The notes under the pieces are model-generated. The model ran no database searches, was not told the origin of the DNA, and saw only the letters and a list, made by a program, of their open reading frames with translations. 64,000 nucleotides of DNA, from contig JAEWYS010000004.1 of the NCBI GenBank assembly GCA_023458555.1, positions 433,590-497,589 of the forward strand. The letters run 5' to 3'. The stretch is from Bacteroidota bacterium. Its GTDB lineage: Bacteria; Bacteroidota; Bacteroidia; Cytophagales; Cytophagaceae. Both the position numbers and the translations under genes were made by a program. Below are positions 1 through 8,509 of this stretch, piece after piece. Every line of letters begins with the position of its first letter. Within the stretch, counting starts at the first letter, position 1.

Positions 1-22
1 TTTTATCAGTTCGATTATAGCA

Positions 23-946
23 TTATTCATAAAGATTTCTTCCGGTAAGAGCGATAAACAAATCATCCAGTGTCATTTTACGACACTCGAGCTCCAGCAA
101 TTCGAGATGGCTGTCAGCTATCTGTCGCATAAAAGCAGGAACAGCCAGCGCCAGATTCTCTACCCAGATCATTCCCCTGCATTCTTCATCCTTCCACACC
201 AGCTTGTTAAATCCGGGCAGCTGCTTCATATCCGGCACTTCTTTTTCCCGGACAGAAAATTCAATCACATCTCCTTCACCATATCGGCTTATCAGCTCAC
301 TCAGGGAACCTTCGGCAATAAACCGGCCTCTGTCCATAATCAGTATGCGTTCGCAAAGCACCTGTGCTTCCTCCATATAGTGAGTGGTCAGGATCATGGT
401 GGTGCCCCGCTGTTTCAATTCCTGAAGAATAGTCCAGATCTCCCGGCGCGAGGTCGGGTCAAGTCCGGTTGTAGGCTCATCCAGCAATATTATTTTGGGA
501 TTATTCAGGAGAGCGATACCTAATGCAAGCCGCTGGCGTTGCCCGCCGGAAAGATTGCTGACATAGGCATTTTTCTTTTCCGTCAGGTTGACAAGCTCCA
601 GTACTTCATCCACCCGCTTAGCCGAAAGCTTGTAAAATGAAGCAAACAAACGGGCAGTTTCCCCTACCCTGAGCTTGTCGATAAACTTTGTCTCCTGAAG
701 TGACAAGCCTATCTCGGCATGCAAAGCCGCAGAATCTCGTTTCCAGGTTTTACCCAGCAGGACAATCTCTCCCTGATCCGGGGTCTGTATACCCTCAATC
801 ATTTCAATAAGAGTCGTCTTGCCGGCCCCGTTGGGTCCCAGTAAAGCAACGTACTCTCCCTGCCGGATCTGAAGATCGATTCCCTTTACAGCCTGCAGGT
901 CTCCGAATGATTTTATAACACCTTTAAGTTGAATCGCCGGTTCCAA
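23..946 (-). CDS. ABC transporter ATP-binding protein (drug/polymer exporter type)
   Basis: A 307-residue stand-alone nucleotide-binding subunit that would power an ABC exporter at the inner membrane. Visible motifs are the Walker A GPNGAGKTT (37-45), Q-loop Gln around 84, signature LSGGQ (132-136), Walker B IILLDEP (about 152-158) and the switch His in TTHYMEE (about 189). After residue 230 there is a C-terminal extension of the kind seen in DrrA/CcmA-like ATPases. No membrane segments are present, so a separate permease is needed; it probably lies beyond the left edge, downstream on the same strand. The start at 946 gives a normal N-terminus just before the first beta strand. The substrate cannot be read from the sequence. 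Confidence 0.93.
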   Translation of the reverse strand: MEPAIQLKGVIKSFGDLQAVKGIDLQIRQGEYVALLGPNGAGKTTLIEMIEGIQTPDQGEIVLLGKTWKRDSAALHAEIGLSLQETKFIDKLRVGETARLFASFYKLSAKRVDEVLELVNLTEKKNAYVSNLSGGQRQRLALGIALLNNPKIILLDEPTTGLDPTSRREIWTILQELKQRGTTMILTTHYMEEAQVLCERILIMDRGRFIAEGSLSELISRYGEGDVIEFSVREKEVPDMKQLPGFNKLVWKDEECRGMIWVENLALAVPAFMRQIADSHLELLELECRKMTLDDLFIALTGRNLYE

Positions 947-1076
947 CGTATTTCAAGTTTAATTTACGAAGGGGAAAGGTATGAAAAAATCAGAAAATAT
1001 CGGAACTGTAATGAAAAATAGGTTTAGGCGCCTGCTCTCACCATATATTGCTATACATATTAAAAGAAAAAAGTTT

Positions 1077-1140
1077 AAAGCTTAAGGCTCAAAGATTGCA
1101 GCATGGCAGCCAGTGAAGATTATTTGTGTTTTCATGTCTT
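1077..1140. repeat. Dispersed intergenic repeat, copy 1
   Basis: About 64 bp that closely resembles 7426-7489. Both begin AAGCTTAAGGCTCAAAGAT, share GGCAGCC-GTGAAG in the middle and end in ATGTCTT. A weaker relative of the first part (GCTCAAAGA) is near 52281. No gene is visible in 947-1201 apart from this repeat. Confidence 0.6.
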
Positions 1141-1201
1141 CTTAAATTGCAAGCATACGGACAGAGCAGCTCTGGCGCTACTCGTTTGACTTACCTATTC
1201 T

Positions 1202-1507
1202 TTAGTGATGTTCTGAACATTTTCCCTGACGGTATTCCAATACTCCCGCTGCCTTGGCCTGACATTCATTGCTATAGGTCTTGCCATTGCATCCGCAAAC
1301 CGGGTCAAGCTCTTCTATACAGCGGGCCTGGGGGTTAATCTGCGTGCTGTCAAAGCATTTACCATCAAATTTCTCCGGATTATTAAGTATGTATTGTACA
1401 TCAGCCACACTATCGTTCCGGGTCTTTCCCGGCTCTGTATCCCTGTTGTCCCATCCGCAGGATGCACAAATCCCTAAACCGGCCACGATAAAAATTATTT
1501 TTTTCAT
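1202..1507 (-). CDS. Small exported Kazal-domain protein
   Basis: A 101-residue protein if started at the ATG at 1507, which begins a hydrophobic export signal (MKKIIFIVAGLGICASC). The frame stays open upstream to 1612, but that extension destroys the signal. A cysteine near residue 17 may be a lipoprotein attachment site, although the lipobox is not typical. The C-terminal half is a Kazal-type serine protease inhibitor fold: PVCGCNGKTYSNEC followed by a final Cys, six cysteines in all. Bacterial Kazal proteins probably inhibit proteases in the envelope or outside the cell. No partner protease is adjacent. Confidence 0.8.
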   Translation of the reverse strand: MKKIIFIVAGLGICASCGWDNRDTEPGKTRNDSVADVQYILNNPEKFDGKCFDSTQINPQARCIEELDPVCGCNGKTYSNECQAKAAGVLEYRQGKCSEHH

Positions 1508-1606
1508 ACAGCAGATATAAAAGTCAATAAAATTACCCGTTAGCTCTATAAAATGTTTAGGAAAACCTGTCTTTCCGGTTTTCCGTTCATTTACTAAACG
1601 TTTACT

Positions 1607-2527
1607 ATGCAAACAGGCAGTCAGCTATATCGCCCGGGTAATTTCCCTTTTTCTCTTGAGGCTACGGCTTCAAGGGTGGAACCCACCAGAATACTCATGG
1701 TAAGTCCTGAGTTTTTCGACATCATTGATGTAAAAAATGTACATATGGCAGGCCATCTGGGCATGACTGACAGAAAAAAAGCTTTCGCTCAGTGGTATTC
1801 CTTAAAGGATATTTATGAGTCGCTGGTTAAAGAAGGAATCCTGGATGAAGTTTTCGTGATTAACGGGACAGAAGGTTGTGAAGATATGGTTTTCGCCGCC
1901 AATCAGTCATTTCCCTGGATCAGCACCACCGGCAACAAGCAGGTTGTACTAAGCAAAATGCGACACCCGTCCAGGCAGAGAGAAGTTCCGGCTTTTCGTG
2001 ATTTTTATACCTCCGGGAAATACGAGCTTCTTGAATTGCAGCAGGCTCGTTTGTTTGAGGGCATGGGAGATGCCATTCCTCTTCCGGGAAGAAGACTGCT
2101 GTTTGGCGGGTTCGGTCACCGTTCGGATTTAAATGCGCTCGAAGAGCTGAGCTCGACACTGAATACCCCTGTGATTGCGCTTGAGCTGGTCAATGACAAA
2201 TTTTATCATCTGGATACCTGCTTCATTCCACTGGATACCAATACTGTGCTTCTGTATCCGGGAGCTTTCAGACCGGATGATCTGGCAGGTCTCGGAAAAC
2301 TCTTTAAAAATGTAATAGAAATACCGCTCGAAGAAGCGGAAAAAGGGTTTTCCCTGAATGCGCATTGCATAAATAATCCAAACGGACGTGCCGCCATCAT
2401 CCACGACGGCAATCCATATACCTGCAAGGTACTTGAGGAAAACAGCTTTAAGGTATACACGACCGATACATCGGAATACATTAAGTCAGGCGGCAGCGTA
2501 TTCTGTATGAAAATGATGTGGTACTAA
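1607..2527 (+). CDS. Amidinotransferase-family hydrolase (CtlX/DDAH-like)
   Basis: A 306-residue guanidino-group-modifying enzyme with the pentein fold. The family hydrolyses or transfers the guanidine group of arginine-like substrates (citrulline, dimethylarginine, arginine). Visible features are ILMVSPEFFDII near the N-terminus and a catalytic Cys near the C-terminus in GGSVFCMKMMWY (about residue 300), matching the GG-x-x-x-C-M end of the family. It lies 25 bp upstream of arginine deiminase on the same strand, so the two are almost certainly co-transcribed. The exact substrate (CtlX citrulline hydrolase or dimethylargininase) cannot be fixed. The 30 residues before the domain are poorly conserved, so the start is less certain than the rest. 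Confidence 0.8.
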   Translation: MQTGSQLYRPGNFPFSLEATASRVEPTRILMVSPEFFDIIDVKNVHMAGHLGMTDRKKAFAQWYSLKDIYESLVKEGILDEVFVINGTEGCEDMVFAANQSFPWISTTGNKQVVLSKMRHPSRQREVPAFRDFYTSGKYELLELQQARLFEGMGDAIPLPGRRLLFGGFGHRSDLNALEELSSTLNTPVIALELVNDKFYHLDTCFIPLDTNTVLLYPGAFRPDDLAGLGKLFKNVIEIPLEEAEKGFSLNAHCINNPNGRAAIIHDGNPYTCKVLEENSFKVYTTDTSEYIKSGGSVFCMKMMWY

Positions 2528-2552
2528 AAAACCATATAATAAGGAATCTGTT

Positions 2553-3797
2553 ATGAATGAGTCTATAAAAAATATACAAACAGCACAAACGGGAATACAT
2601 GTCTCTTCAGAAACAGCCATGTTGCACAAAGTGCTAATACACAGACCGGATTATGGCATTGAACGGGTTACTCCCGAAAGTGCGGTGGAGCTGCTGTACG
2701 AAGACATAGTACATCTTCCCAAAATGGTTGAAGAGCATGATCTGCTTACAGAGGTACTCTCTTTTTTTATCGGCCGGCACAATGTGCTGGAAACCGAAGA
2801 GGTCCTTTGCTCCATCTTGTCCGATAGCAGGCTTAGCGAAGATCTGCTCAGGGAAGTTGCTTTTTTTGAGAATCTGTCTCCGGATATCCTGAAAGAATTG
2901 TCACGTATGGACGCTTCCGTTCTCGCTTCTGTCTTAATCAGTGGCACTGATCCTGCGTTTTCAAAAAAATATTTCAATCCTCTTCCCAATTTTATTTTTA
3001 CCAGAGATATCGGGGTCGTGATTAACCGGCATCTGCTGGTCGGAAAGGCTGCCAAAACAGCCCGGATGAGAGAAAGCATACTTAGCCGCTATATTTTCCG
3101 TCATTTCGATACCGAGGATCAGGCTACCCTTATCGAGCTTCCTGACCGGAAGGAGCTTTCCATAGAAGGCGGGGATATTATGATGCTGGCTCCCGGACAT
3201 CTGCTGGTTGCAAGCAGTGAACGCACCACAGAAGCTGCACTGGACTATCTGATTCAGCTACTTTTTGACCGGGATATTGTACAGCGGGTATCCAGGGTGG
3301 CCTTGCCCAAACTTCGCTACTGCATGCATCTGGATACGATTTTCACCCGGTTTGATGAGCATTATTATACCGGATTTGCTCCTCTGGTATCGGCACATGG
3401 CAATATGCCGGCAGAAACCTGGTATGCAGACGGCTCAAAGCAGCGATTTGCATCACTAAAGGAGCTGCTGCTTGCCGAAGATCCGAAAACGATCGTAATC
3501 CCGAGCGGCGGAGGTATATCTCCCTTTGCAGAACGGGAACAATGGACAGACAGCTGCAATCTTTTCGCCATACGCAACGGAGTTGCTTTCACCTACGATC
3601 GCAATTATCATACAAATATTACTTTTCAGCAGCATGGCTACAGCCTGATAGAAGCTGCCGAACTGATTGACCAGTTTAAATCCGGAGAGAAGCTTCCGGA
3701 ACATGTACAGAAAACCATTATTACCATACCCTCCAGTGAGCTGTCAAGAGCAAGAGGAGGTCCGCATTGTATGACAATGCCATTGGTCAGAGATTAA
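2553..3797 (+). CDS. arcA: Arginine deiminase
   Basis: A 414-residue pentein-fold enzyme converting L-arginine to citrulline and ammonia. The catalytic Cys lies in RGGPHCMTMPL, eight residues from the C-terminus (Cys406). The N-terminal half shows the family block HKVLIHRP and the central block NFIFTRDIGVVI. MHLDTIFTRFDE supplies the substrate-binding His/Asp. Length and layout match bacterial arginine deiminases. It follows a second guanidino hydrolase. No ornithine carbamoyltransferase, carbamate kinase or antiporter is nearby, so this is not a classical ADI energy operon; arginine or citrulline turnover for nitrogen is more likely. Confidence 0.92.
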   Translation: MNESIKNIQTAQTGIHVSSETAMLHKVLIHRPDYGIERVTPESAVELLYEDIVHLPKMVEEHDLLTEVLSFFIGRHNVLETEEVLCSILSDSRLSEDLLREVAFFENLSPDILKELSRMDASVLASVLISGTDPAFSKKYFNPLPNFIFTRDIGVVINRHLLVGKAAKTARMRESILSRYIFRHFDTEDQATLIELPDRKELSIEGGDIMMLAPGHLLVASSERTTEAALDYLIQLLFDRDIVQRVSRVALPKLRYCMHLDTIFTRFDEHYYTGFAPLVSAHGNMPAETWYADGSKQRFASLKELLLAEDPKTIVIPSGGGISPFAEREQWTDSCNLFAIRNGVAFTYDRNYHTNITFQQHGYSLIEAAELIDQFKSGEKLPEHVQKTIITIPSSELSRARGGPHCMTMPLVRD

Positions 3798-3848
3798 ATT
3801 CTTGTGTTTTCGGGAATAATCGGGAACTTTTTTCGTTGATCTGATATC

Positions 3849-4190
3849 GTGAATAGTTTACTATCAACTCTTACAAAGCCCGGGCGTCTGGCACGGCTCT
3901 GTATTCTGACTGCGGTCTGTATATCGGGAATCGGATTTTCTGTCTCGGCGGGGGTAAACAGCAGCAGCAACCCTGCCCCGGGGCTTACCATTTCAAACAA
4001 GAGCAAAAAAGAGGTGGTAGTGGTAATACTGGATGTCAAGGGCCGGAAATTTCTTGAGAAGAATCTCGGTCCTATACAGGGCACCATAGAATTTGACGAG
4101 CTAATGGACACCCCTCTTCCAAGCGGACTTTATATTATCGAGGTTCGCATCAGCGGCGAACAACCCATCAAAAGACTGATTATTTACTAA
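3849..4190 (+). CDS. Mini secreted protein resembling a lone T9SS C-terminal domain
   Basis: A 113-residue protein with an export signal (RLCILTAVCISGIGFSVSA, about 16-34), then about 75 residues that look like a type IX secretion type A sorting domain with no cargo. It has beta-rich VVVVILDVKGRKFLEKN, then LPSGLYIIEVRISG and a basic end IKRLIIY. In normal cargo this domain is the last 70-80 residues and is removed by PorU. Here it is the whole mature protein. It follows arcA by 51 bp and overlaps the 3' end of the convergent gene by 11 bp. It may be a remnant, an envelope protein, or a decoy for the secretion system. Confidence 0.65.
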   Translation: MNSLLSTLTKPGRLARLCILTAVCISGIGFSVSAGVNSSSNPAPGLTISNKSKKEVVVVILDVKGRKFLEKNLGPIQGTIEFDELMDTPLPSGLYIIEVRISGEQPIKRLIIY

Positions 4191-4701
4191 TCCCTTCCCT
4201 GACCGGGATAAGAACTTTCAAAAAATCTTCCCGTTCATATATTTCAAATGACTGCTCTGACAGCTCCAGATTATTCTCCCGGGCAAATTCCATGATTTTG
4301 GGATATATATTGACAGGCATAACCAGATAATGTGCCTCAATAGTAGCCTGTACTACTCTGCCCGGACTGTATGCACGTTTTTCTGCCCCCGCAAACAACG
4401 AATCCGTACTCAATACACCTACGAAAGTCCGTACAGTATCATCCTGCTTATGGGGCTGATTATAAAATACTCCCGTCACCTTGCCCCTGAGCAGCTGATT
4501 ATCCACCAGCGAGTCTGCATCCCGGAACAGCTTTCCGAATTCCCTGTTTCCAAGCTTTCCTTCGTAAGCATAGCCATAGACGGTAAACGGTGTAATTTCC
4601 TCCACCGTCATTACGGGTTTATTAAATCCTCCCAGATAAGAATAGGTTAGAACACCCGCAATAAGCAAAAGACAACCAATAACAATTCCGATTTTTCTCA
4701 C
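4180..4701 (-). CDS. Membrane-anchored GyrI-like (SRPBCC-type ligand binding) protein
   Basis: A 173-residue protein with one N-terminal membrane segment (IGIVIGCLLLIAGVLTYSYLG) and an outer domain resembling GyrI-like small-molecule-binding domains. The features are an alternating beta/alpha layout, YGYAYEGKLG, VQATIEAHYLVMPVNIYPKIMEFARENNLEL, and a late EIYERED strand before the final LKVLIPV strand. Such proteins are common and uncharacterised in Bacteroidota. The gene lies 33 bp downstream of an MsbA-like exporter on the same strand, so a shared transcript is likely. Its ligand is unknown. Confidence 0.6.
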   Translation of the reverse strand: MRKIGIVIGCLLLIAGVLTYSYLGGFNKPVMTVEEITPFTVYGYAYEGKLGNREFGKLFRDADSLVDNQLLRGKVTGVFYNQPHKQDDTVRTFVGVLSTDSLFAGAEKRAYSPGRVVQATIEAHYLVMPVNIYPKIMEFARENNLELSEQSFEIYEREDFLKVLIPVREGISK

Positions 4702-4734
4702 TGTTAATCAATATATTAATTCTGTATACATCTG

Positions 4735-6510
4735 TCAGCTTCCGGCTGCTTCGCGGACAAACTGCATTTCATATAAGCGGGCATAGGCTCCCTGTACTTT
4801 CAGCAATTCGTCATGGGTACCGGTTTCGACAATTCTGCCTTTTTCCAGCACTACAATTATATCTGCTTTCTGGATAGTAGACAAGCGGTGCGCGATAACA
4901 AATGCCGTTCTGCCCTTCATCAGGCGCTCAATAGCTGCTTTGATCATTTCTTCCGTTTCAGAATCAACTGAAGACGTTGCTTCATCCAGCACAATAACAG
5001 ACGGATCATAGACAAGAGCACGGATAAAAGAAATCAGCTGGCGCTGTCCCACAGACAAGGTCGCTCCCCTTTCTTTTACATTATAATCAAAGCCGCCGGG
5101 AAGATTCTCGATAAATTTTTTTGCTCCTACGAGCTCCGCAGCTTCCATAATACGCTCATCCGGAATCTCCGGGTTATTGAGCGTAATATTATTCCGGATG
5201 GTATCAGAAAACAGAAATACATCCTGCAATACCATCGCTACGGAGGAGCGCAGATAATGGAGATCATATTCTTTAATATCCACTCCGTCAATCGTAATTT
5301 CTCCCTTCTGGATGGAATAAAAACGGTTCAGCAAATTAATAATGGAGGATTTGCCGGCTCCTGTTGCTCCCACAAAAGCAATGGTCTGCCCTTCTTTCAC
5401 ACTGAAACTTACGTCTTTTAGTATATATTCATCCGGATTATAAGCAAACCATATATTTTTGTAAGCGACCTCGCCTTTAAGTCTTTCCGGAATATAGGTC
5501 CCTGAAGCTTCAACAGGCTCATGCGAATCCAGCAGATTAAATATTCTGTTGGCGCTCACTATTCCCATCTGCAGTGTATTGAAACGGTCGGCAATCATCC
5601 GGATGGGCCGGAACAGCATTGCCAGCAGCATATTGAAGAGTATAAAATCCCCGATCGTAAATATCTCCTGCATGATACCTTTTGCACCAAACCAGACCAG
5701 CAGGGCTGTACCCAGCGCAGCAAGCAGCTCGGCTACCGGAAAATAAACGGAATAATACAATACAGACAGCAGATTAGCTTTTTTGTGCTCCTCATTAATC
5801 GCCTTAAACTTTTTGAATTCTTTTTCCTCCGCCGTAAAAATCTGCACCACACTCATACCGGATATATGCTCCTGCACAAAGGTATTCAGATTAGCGACCG
5901 CATTGCGCACCAGATTAAATGCATATTTTACTTTTTCCTTAAATACATAGGTACTGATAAGCATGAGCGGCAGTATGGAAAGACTTATCAGGGTCAGTTT
6001 CCAGTCGGTATAAAACATGATCGCAATAATGACCAGTATCTGAAGAGAATCGGAAACAATATTTGCAACCCCTTCGCTAAATACTTCGCTTAGCTGCCCG
6101 ACATCGGACACATTGCGGGTAACCAGCCTTCCTATGGGTGTTTTATCAAAAAAGCTAAGCCGGAAACGCAACAAATGGCGGTACAGGGTAATACGGATAT
6201 CCCTGATCACATTCTGTCCCAGCAAACCAGAAAGAAATGTATGAAAATACTGGACCAGCGCATGGAAAAACAGTACGGCAAGCAACAGAATGGTCATGAC
6301 AAGCAACTGATGCGTATCGCCTGCAGCAACATATTTATCAATCGCTTCTTTGATCAGCCAGGGTTTTACAGGTCCCAGTAAGGCAGACAGTATGGTAAGC
6401 GCAACAACCAGATAAAACTGTTTTCTGTAGGGTCTGATAAAAACGAAAAGTCGTTTCAGAATCAGGTAATCGAAAACGTTTCCGCTTTTCTGTGAGGTAT
6501 CGTCTTTCAA
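4735..6510 (-). CDS. MsbA-like ABC exporter, fused permease and ATPase
   Basis: A 591-residue half-transporter acting as a homodimer in the inner membrane. Residues 1-320 hold six membrane segments of the type I exporter fold (FYLVVALTILSALLG and later segments). Residues about 345-591 are the ATPase with Walker A GATGAGKSS, a slightly unusual signature LSVGQRQL, Walker B VIVLDEATSSVD and switch His in FVIAHRLST. This layout is typical of Bacteroidota MsbA/multidrug exporters. It probably flips lipids or exports hydrophobic compounds; the substrate is not readable. It is followed by the GyrI-like gene and preceded by truA, 61 bp away on the same strand. Confidence 0.92.
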   Translation of the reverse strand: MKDDTSQKSGNVFDYLILKRLFVFIRPYRKQFYLVVALTILSALLGPVKPWLIKEAIDKYVAAGDTHQLLVMTILLLAVLFFHALVQYFHTFLSGLLGQNVIRDIRITLYRHLLRFRLSFFDKTPIGRLVTRNVSDVGQLSEVFSEGVANIVSDSLQILVIIAIMFYTDWKLTLISLSILPLMLISTYVFKEKVKYAFNLVRNAVANLNTFVQEHISGMSVVQIFTAEEKEFKKFKAINEEHKKANLLSVLYYSVYFPVAELLAALGTALLVWFGAKGIMQEIFTIGDFILFNMLLAMLFRPIRMIADRFNTLQMGIVSANRIFNLLDSHEPVEASGTYIPERLKGEVAYKNIWFAYNPDEYILKDVSFSVKEGQTIAFVGATGAGKSSIINLLNRFYSIQKGEITIDGVDIKEYDLHYLRSSVAMVLQDVFLFSDTIRNNITLNNPEIPDERIMEAAELVGAKKFIENLPGGFDYNVKERGATLSVGQRQLISFIRALVYDPSVIVLDEATSSVDSETEEMIKAAIERLMKGRTAFVIAHRLSTIQKADIIVVLEKGRIVETGTHDELLKVQGAYARLYEMQFVREAAGS

Positions 6511-6571
6511 ATCTGATTATATATTAGATGAATAAATATATTGAAAACTAAGAAAGAAGCACATGGTTTTT

Positions 6572-7315
6572 TCATAGATAAACTTCTTCAGGAAAACCTA
6601 TTTTTGCCAGAAAAAGCCCTTCGGGCGGCGCAGCAGCCCCGGCCATTCCCCTGTTTTTTGACAAAAGGATATGCTCAAAATCCACTACATTTTTTTTTCC
6701 GGTTCCGATATCCACCAGTGTTCCCACAATAGCCCTGACCATACCTCTTAGAAAGCGGTTGGCCCTGATCCGAAAAAGGATCATATGTCCGGCCTGTTGC
6801 TCCCACTGCGCGTACATAACCGTGCAGTTGAATGTCTTCACATCCGTATGCACCTTGCTGAAAGACTCAAAATCAGAATACTTCAGAAGTAAGCCGGCAG
6901 CTTCATTCATGGCATCAAAATCCAGCTTTTTCGTAAACTGCCATGCTCTGCCACGGGCAAAAGGATTTTTGACAGTAGTGATATAATACTCATACTCACG
7001 GTAGAGCGCATCAAACCGGGCATGGCTGTCAGGATTTACAGGCCGGAAGCTGTTAATGGCTATATCATGGGGTAACATACAGTTGATACGAAACAGCAGG
7101 TCTTCGGTCAACTCAGCTGATGTATCAAAATGGGCAATCTGCTGCTTTGCATGCACACCGGTATCTGTTCTTCCGCTGGCTGTAACCGCTGTTTTTTCTT
7201 TCAGAATCATTGAAAGCTTTTCTTCCAGCACTTCCTGGATACCCAGTGCATTGGCCTGCGACTGCCAGCCATGAAAGTTGGTTCCGGAATAGGAAAGATC
7301 GATGAAATAGCGCAA
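6572..7315 (-). CDS. truA: tRNA pseudouridine(38-40) synthase TruA
   Basis: A 247-residue enzyme that makes pseudouridine at positions 38-40 of the anticodon arm. The catalytic Asp is in SGRTDTGVHA (Asp51). FIDLSYSGTNFHGWQ at the N-terminus and RANRFLRGMVRAIVGTLVDIG near the C-terminus are family blocks. The length is normal. The start at 7315 gives the standard N-terminus MRYFIDLSYSG. It is the first gene of a likely truA, ABC exporter, GyrI-like run. Confidence 0.95.
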   Translation of the reverse strand: MRYFIDLSYSGTNFHGWQSQANALGIQEVLEEKLSMILKEKTAVTASGRTDTGVHAKQQIAHFDTSAELTEDLLFRINCMLPHDIAINSFRPVNPDSHARFDALYREYEYYITTVKNPFARGRAWQFTKKLDFDAMNEAAGLLLKYSDFESFSKVHTDVKTFNCTVMYAQWEQQAGHMILFRIRANRFLRGMVRAIVGTLVDIGTGKKNVVDFEHILLSKNRGMAGAAAPPEGLFLAKIGFPEEVYL

Positions 7316-7425
7316 TTTTCTGCAAAAGTCTTGTCAGGGCAGTAAAAATAAGCAAATGTTTTAACATGGCAGCAACTAATCTCCTTAAGTATGCAGGAAT
7401 GATAACTCCACCGTTAAAAGGGAAG

Positions 7426-7489
7426 AAGCTTAAGGCTCAAAGATCCTGGTGCGGCAGCCGGTGAAGTCTGTTCTCGTTTTTTATGTCTT
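7426..7489. repeat. Dispersed intergenic repeat, copy 2
   Basis: This is the second copy of the 64-bp element at 1077-1140, in the same orientation. It lies in the 250-bp gap between truA and the DUF6686-like gene, which holds no gene. It has no obvious terminal inverted repeats or coding potential, so it may be a REP-like element or the remnant of a mobile sequence. Confidence 0.6.
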
Positions 7490-7566
7490 TGGCATGAGGA
7501 ATACTGATTATTCTTCTTAAAAAGAAACGACTTGCCACTTAAGCGCCTGTCCTATAAATTCAGCGC

Positions 7567-7899
7567 TCAGCTGGACAGAGGACGGTGCAGCAGAGCATAT
7601 ATTTCCTTCATGCAGGATGCTTCTTCCATAGCCTGCCGGAGGTCCAGCCATTGAGTCAGATCAAATACAAGATTTATGGCGTTGTAAGGAGTACAAATCG
7701 AGATGCGATGCACCTTGTCCGAAAATAGCATGGAACACTCCGAAAAATCGTATTGCCCCAGCGTACTATGAAAGGTGCTGAATTCCTCTTCCGAAAAGGT
7801 CATCAGTATATTATTGTGCCACAAAAATACGGAGCGGCACTTGACACAATAGTCTATTTCTGTAAGAGGTGTTCTTGTAAGGATTTTTGTCTCGCACAT
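7567..7899 (-). CDS. Small DUF6686-like Bacteroidota protein
   Basis: A 110-residue protein if started at the ATG at 7899 (MCETKILTRTPLTEIDYC). The 68 residues of open frame upstream look non-coding (Arg/His-rich, no conserved pattern), so I chose the internal start. A CVKC pair near residue 20 with a third Cys at the start suggests a metal-binding or redox knuckle. SVFLWHNNILMTFSEEEFSTFHSTL matches my memory of a Bacteroidota-only domain (DUF6686-like). Its function is unknown and there is no operon partner. Confidence 0.6.
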   Translation of the reverse strand: MCETKILTRTPLTEIDYCVKCRSVFLWHNNILMTFSEEEFSTFHSTLGQYDFSECSMLFSDKVHRISICTPYNAINLVFDLTQWLDLRQAMEEASCMKEIYALLHRPLSS

Positions 7900-8123
7900 A
7901 TCGGGCCGGATTATAAAATATACACATCGGAAACGATCGCTAGATATATTCCTGTGCCGGTCTTTGCCGGCACATACGCTGCTTCCGTATTTTTGATGCA
8001 GAATTGGCTCACCCGGATCCTGCCTGCTCATTGAATAAAGCAGGATCCGATTTGCCAGGTTTTCTTTCCTGTGGTGAGTATTTTTATTGCTTTTTCGATT
8101 CACCTTTGCGGCACTTCCCGGCA

Positions 8124-8160
8124 GTTACCATGGCAGACGGGGCATTGTCTGCCCGGTAAC
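8124..8160. repeat. Strong inverted repeat in an otherwise empty gap
   Basis: GTTACC-AT-GGCAGAC, an 8-nt loop, then GTCTGCC-C-GGTAAC: 13 paired bases in two blocks. There is no T-run on either side, so it is not a standard terminator. The rest of 7900-8375 holds no recognisable gene. Confidence 0.5.
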
Positions 8161-8375
8161 ACCGACAGAAGAGTTCCCTGACAAACCTCCTTTTCCACAA
8201 CAACCATAGTGTGTATAGCTATCGCTCCAACGGAAGCTCAGGGACGGGGCTTAATCGATTACTATTTCATTTCAGATTGCTCATACTTTCCTTCTGAGAG
8301 TATGATTTTTTATTTATAATAAATCTAAATAAATACAAACAAATTGAAATAGCAAATTTTATACAGATTTTTTTA

Positions 8376-8416
8376 TTAAAAAAATAACCCCTGAACATAG
8401 CACAATGCTCAGGGGC
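8376..8416 (-). terminator. Intrinsic terminator of the beta-propeller cargo gene
   Basis: On the minus strand the stem CCCCTGA/TCAGGGG (8409-8415 with 8388-8394) is followed by a run of seven Ts. It lies about 95 nt after the stop codon at 8510. Confidence 0.8.
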
Positions 8417-8509
8417 TTCCGCTGCTGAATTTATAATGGCGTATTACTTCATTGTCTGGCTCCGCCGATCATAATTCATAAGGGATCTTACTCAATAACT
8501 CACTCAATT

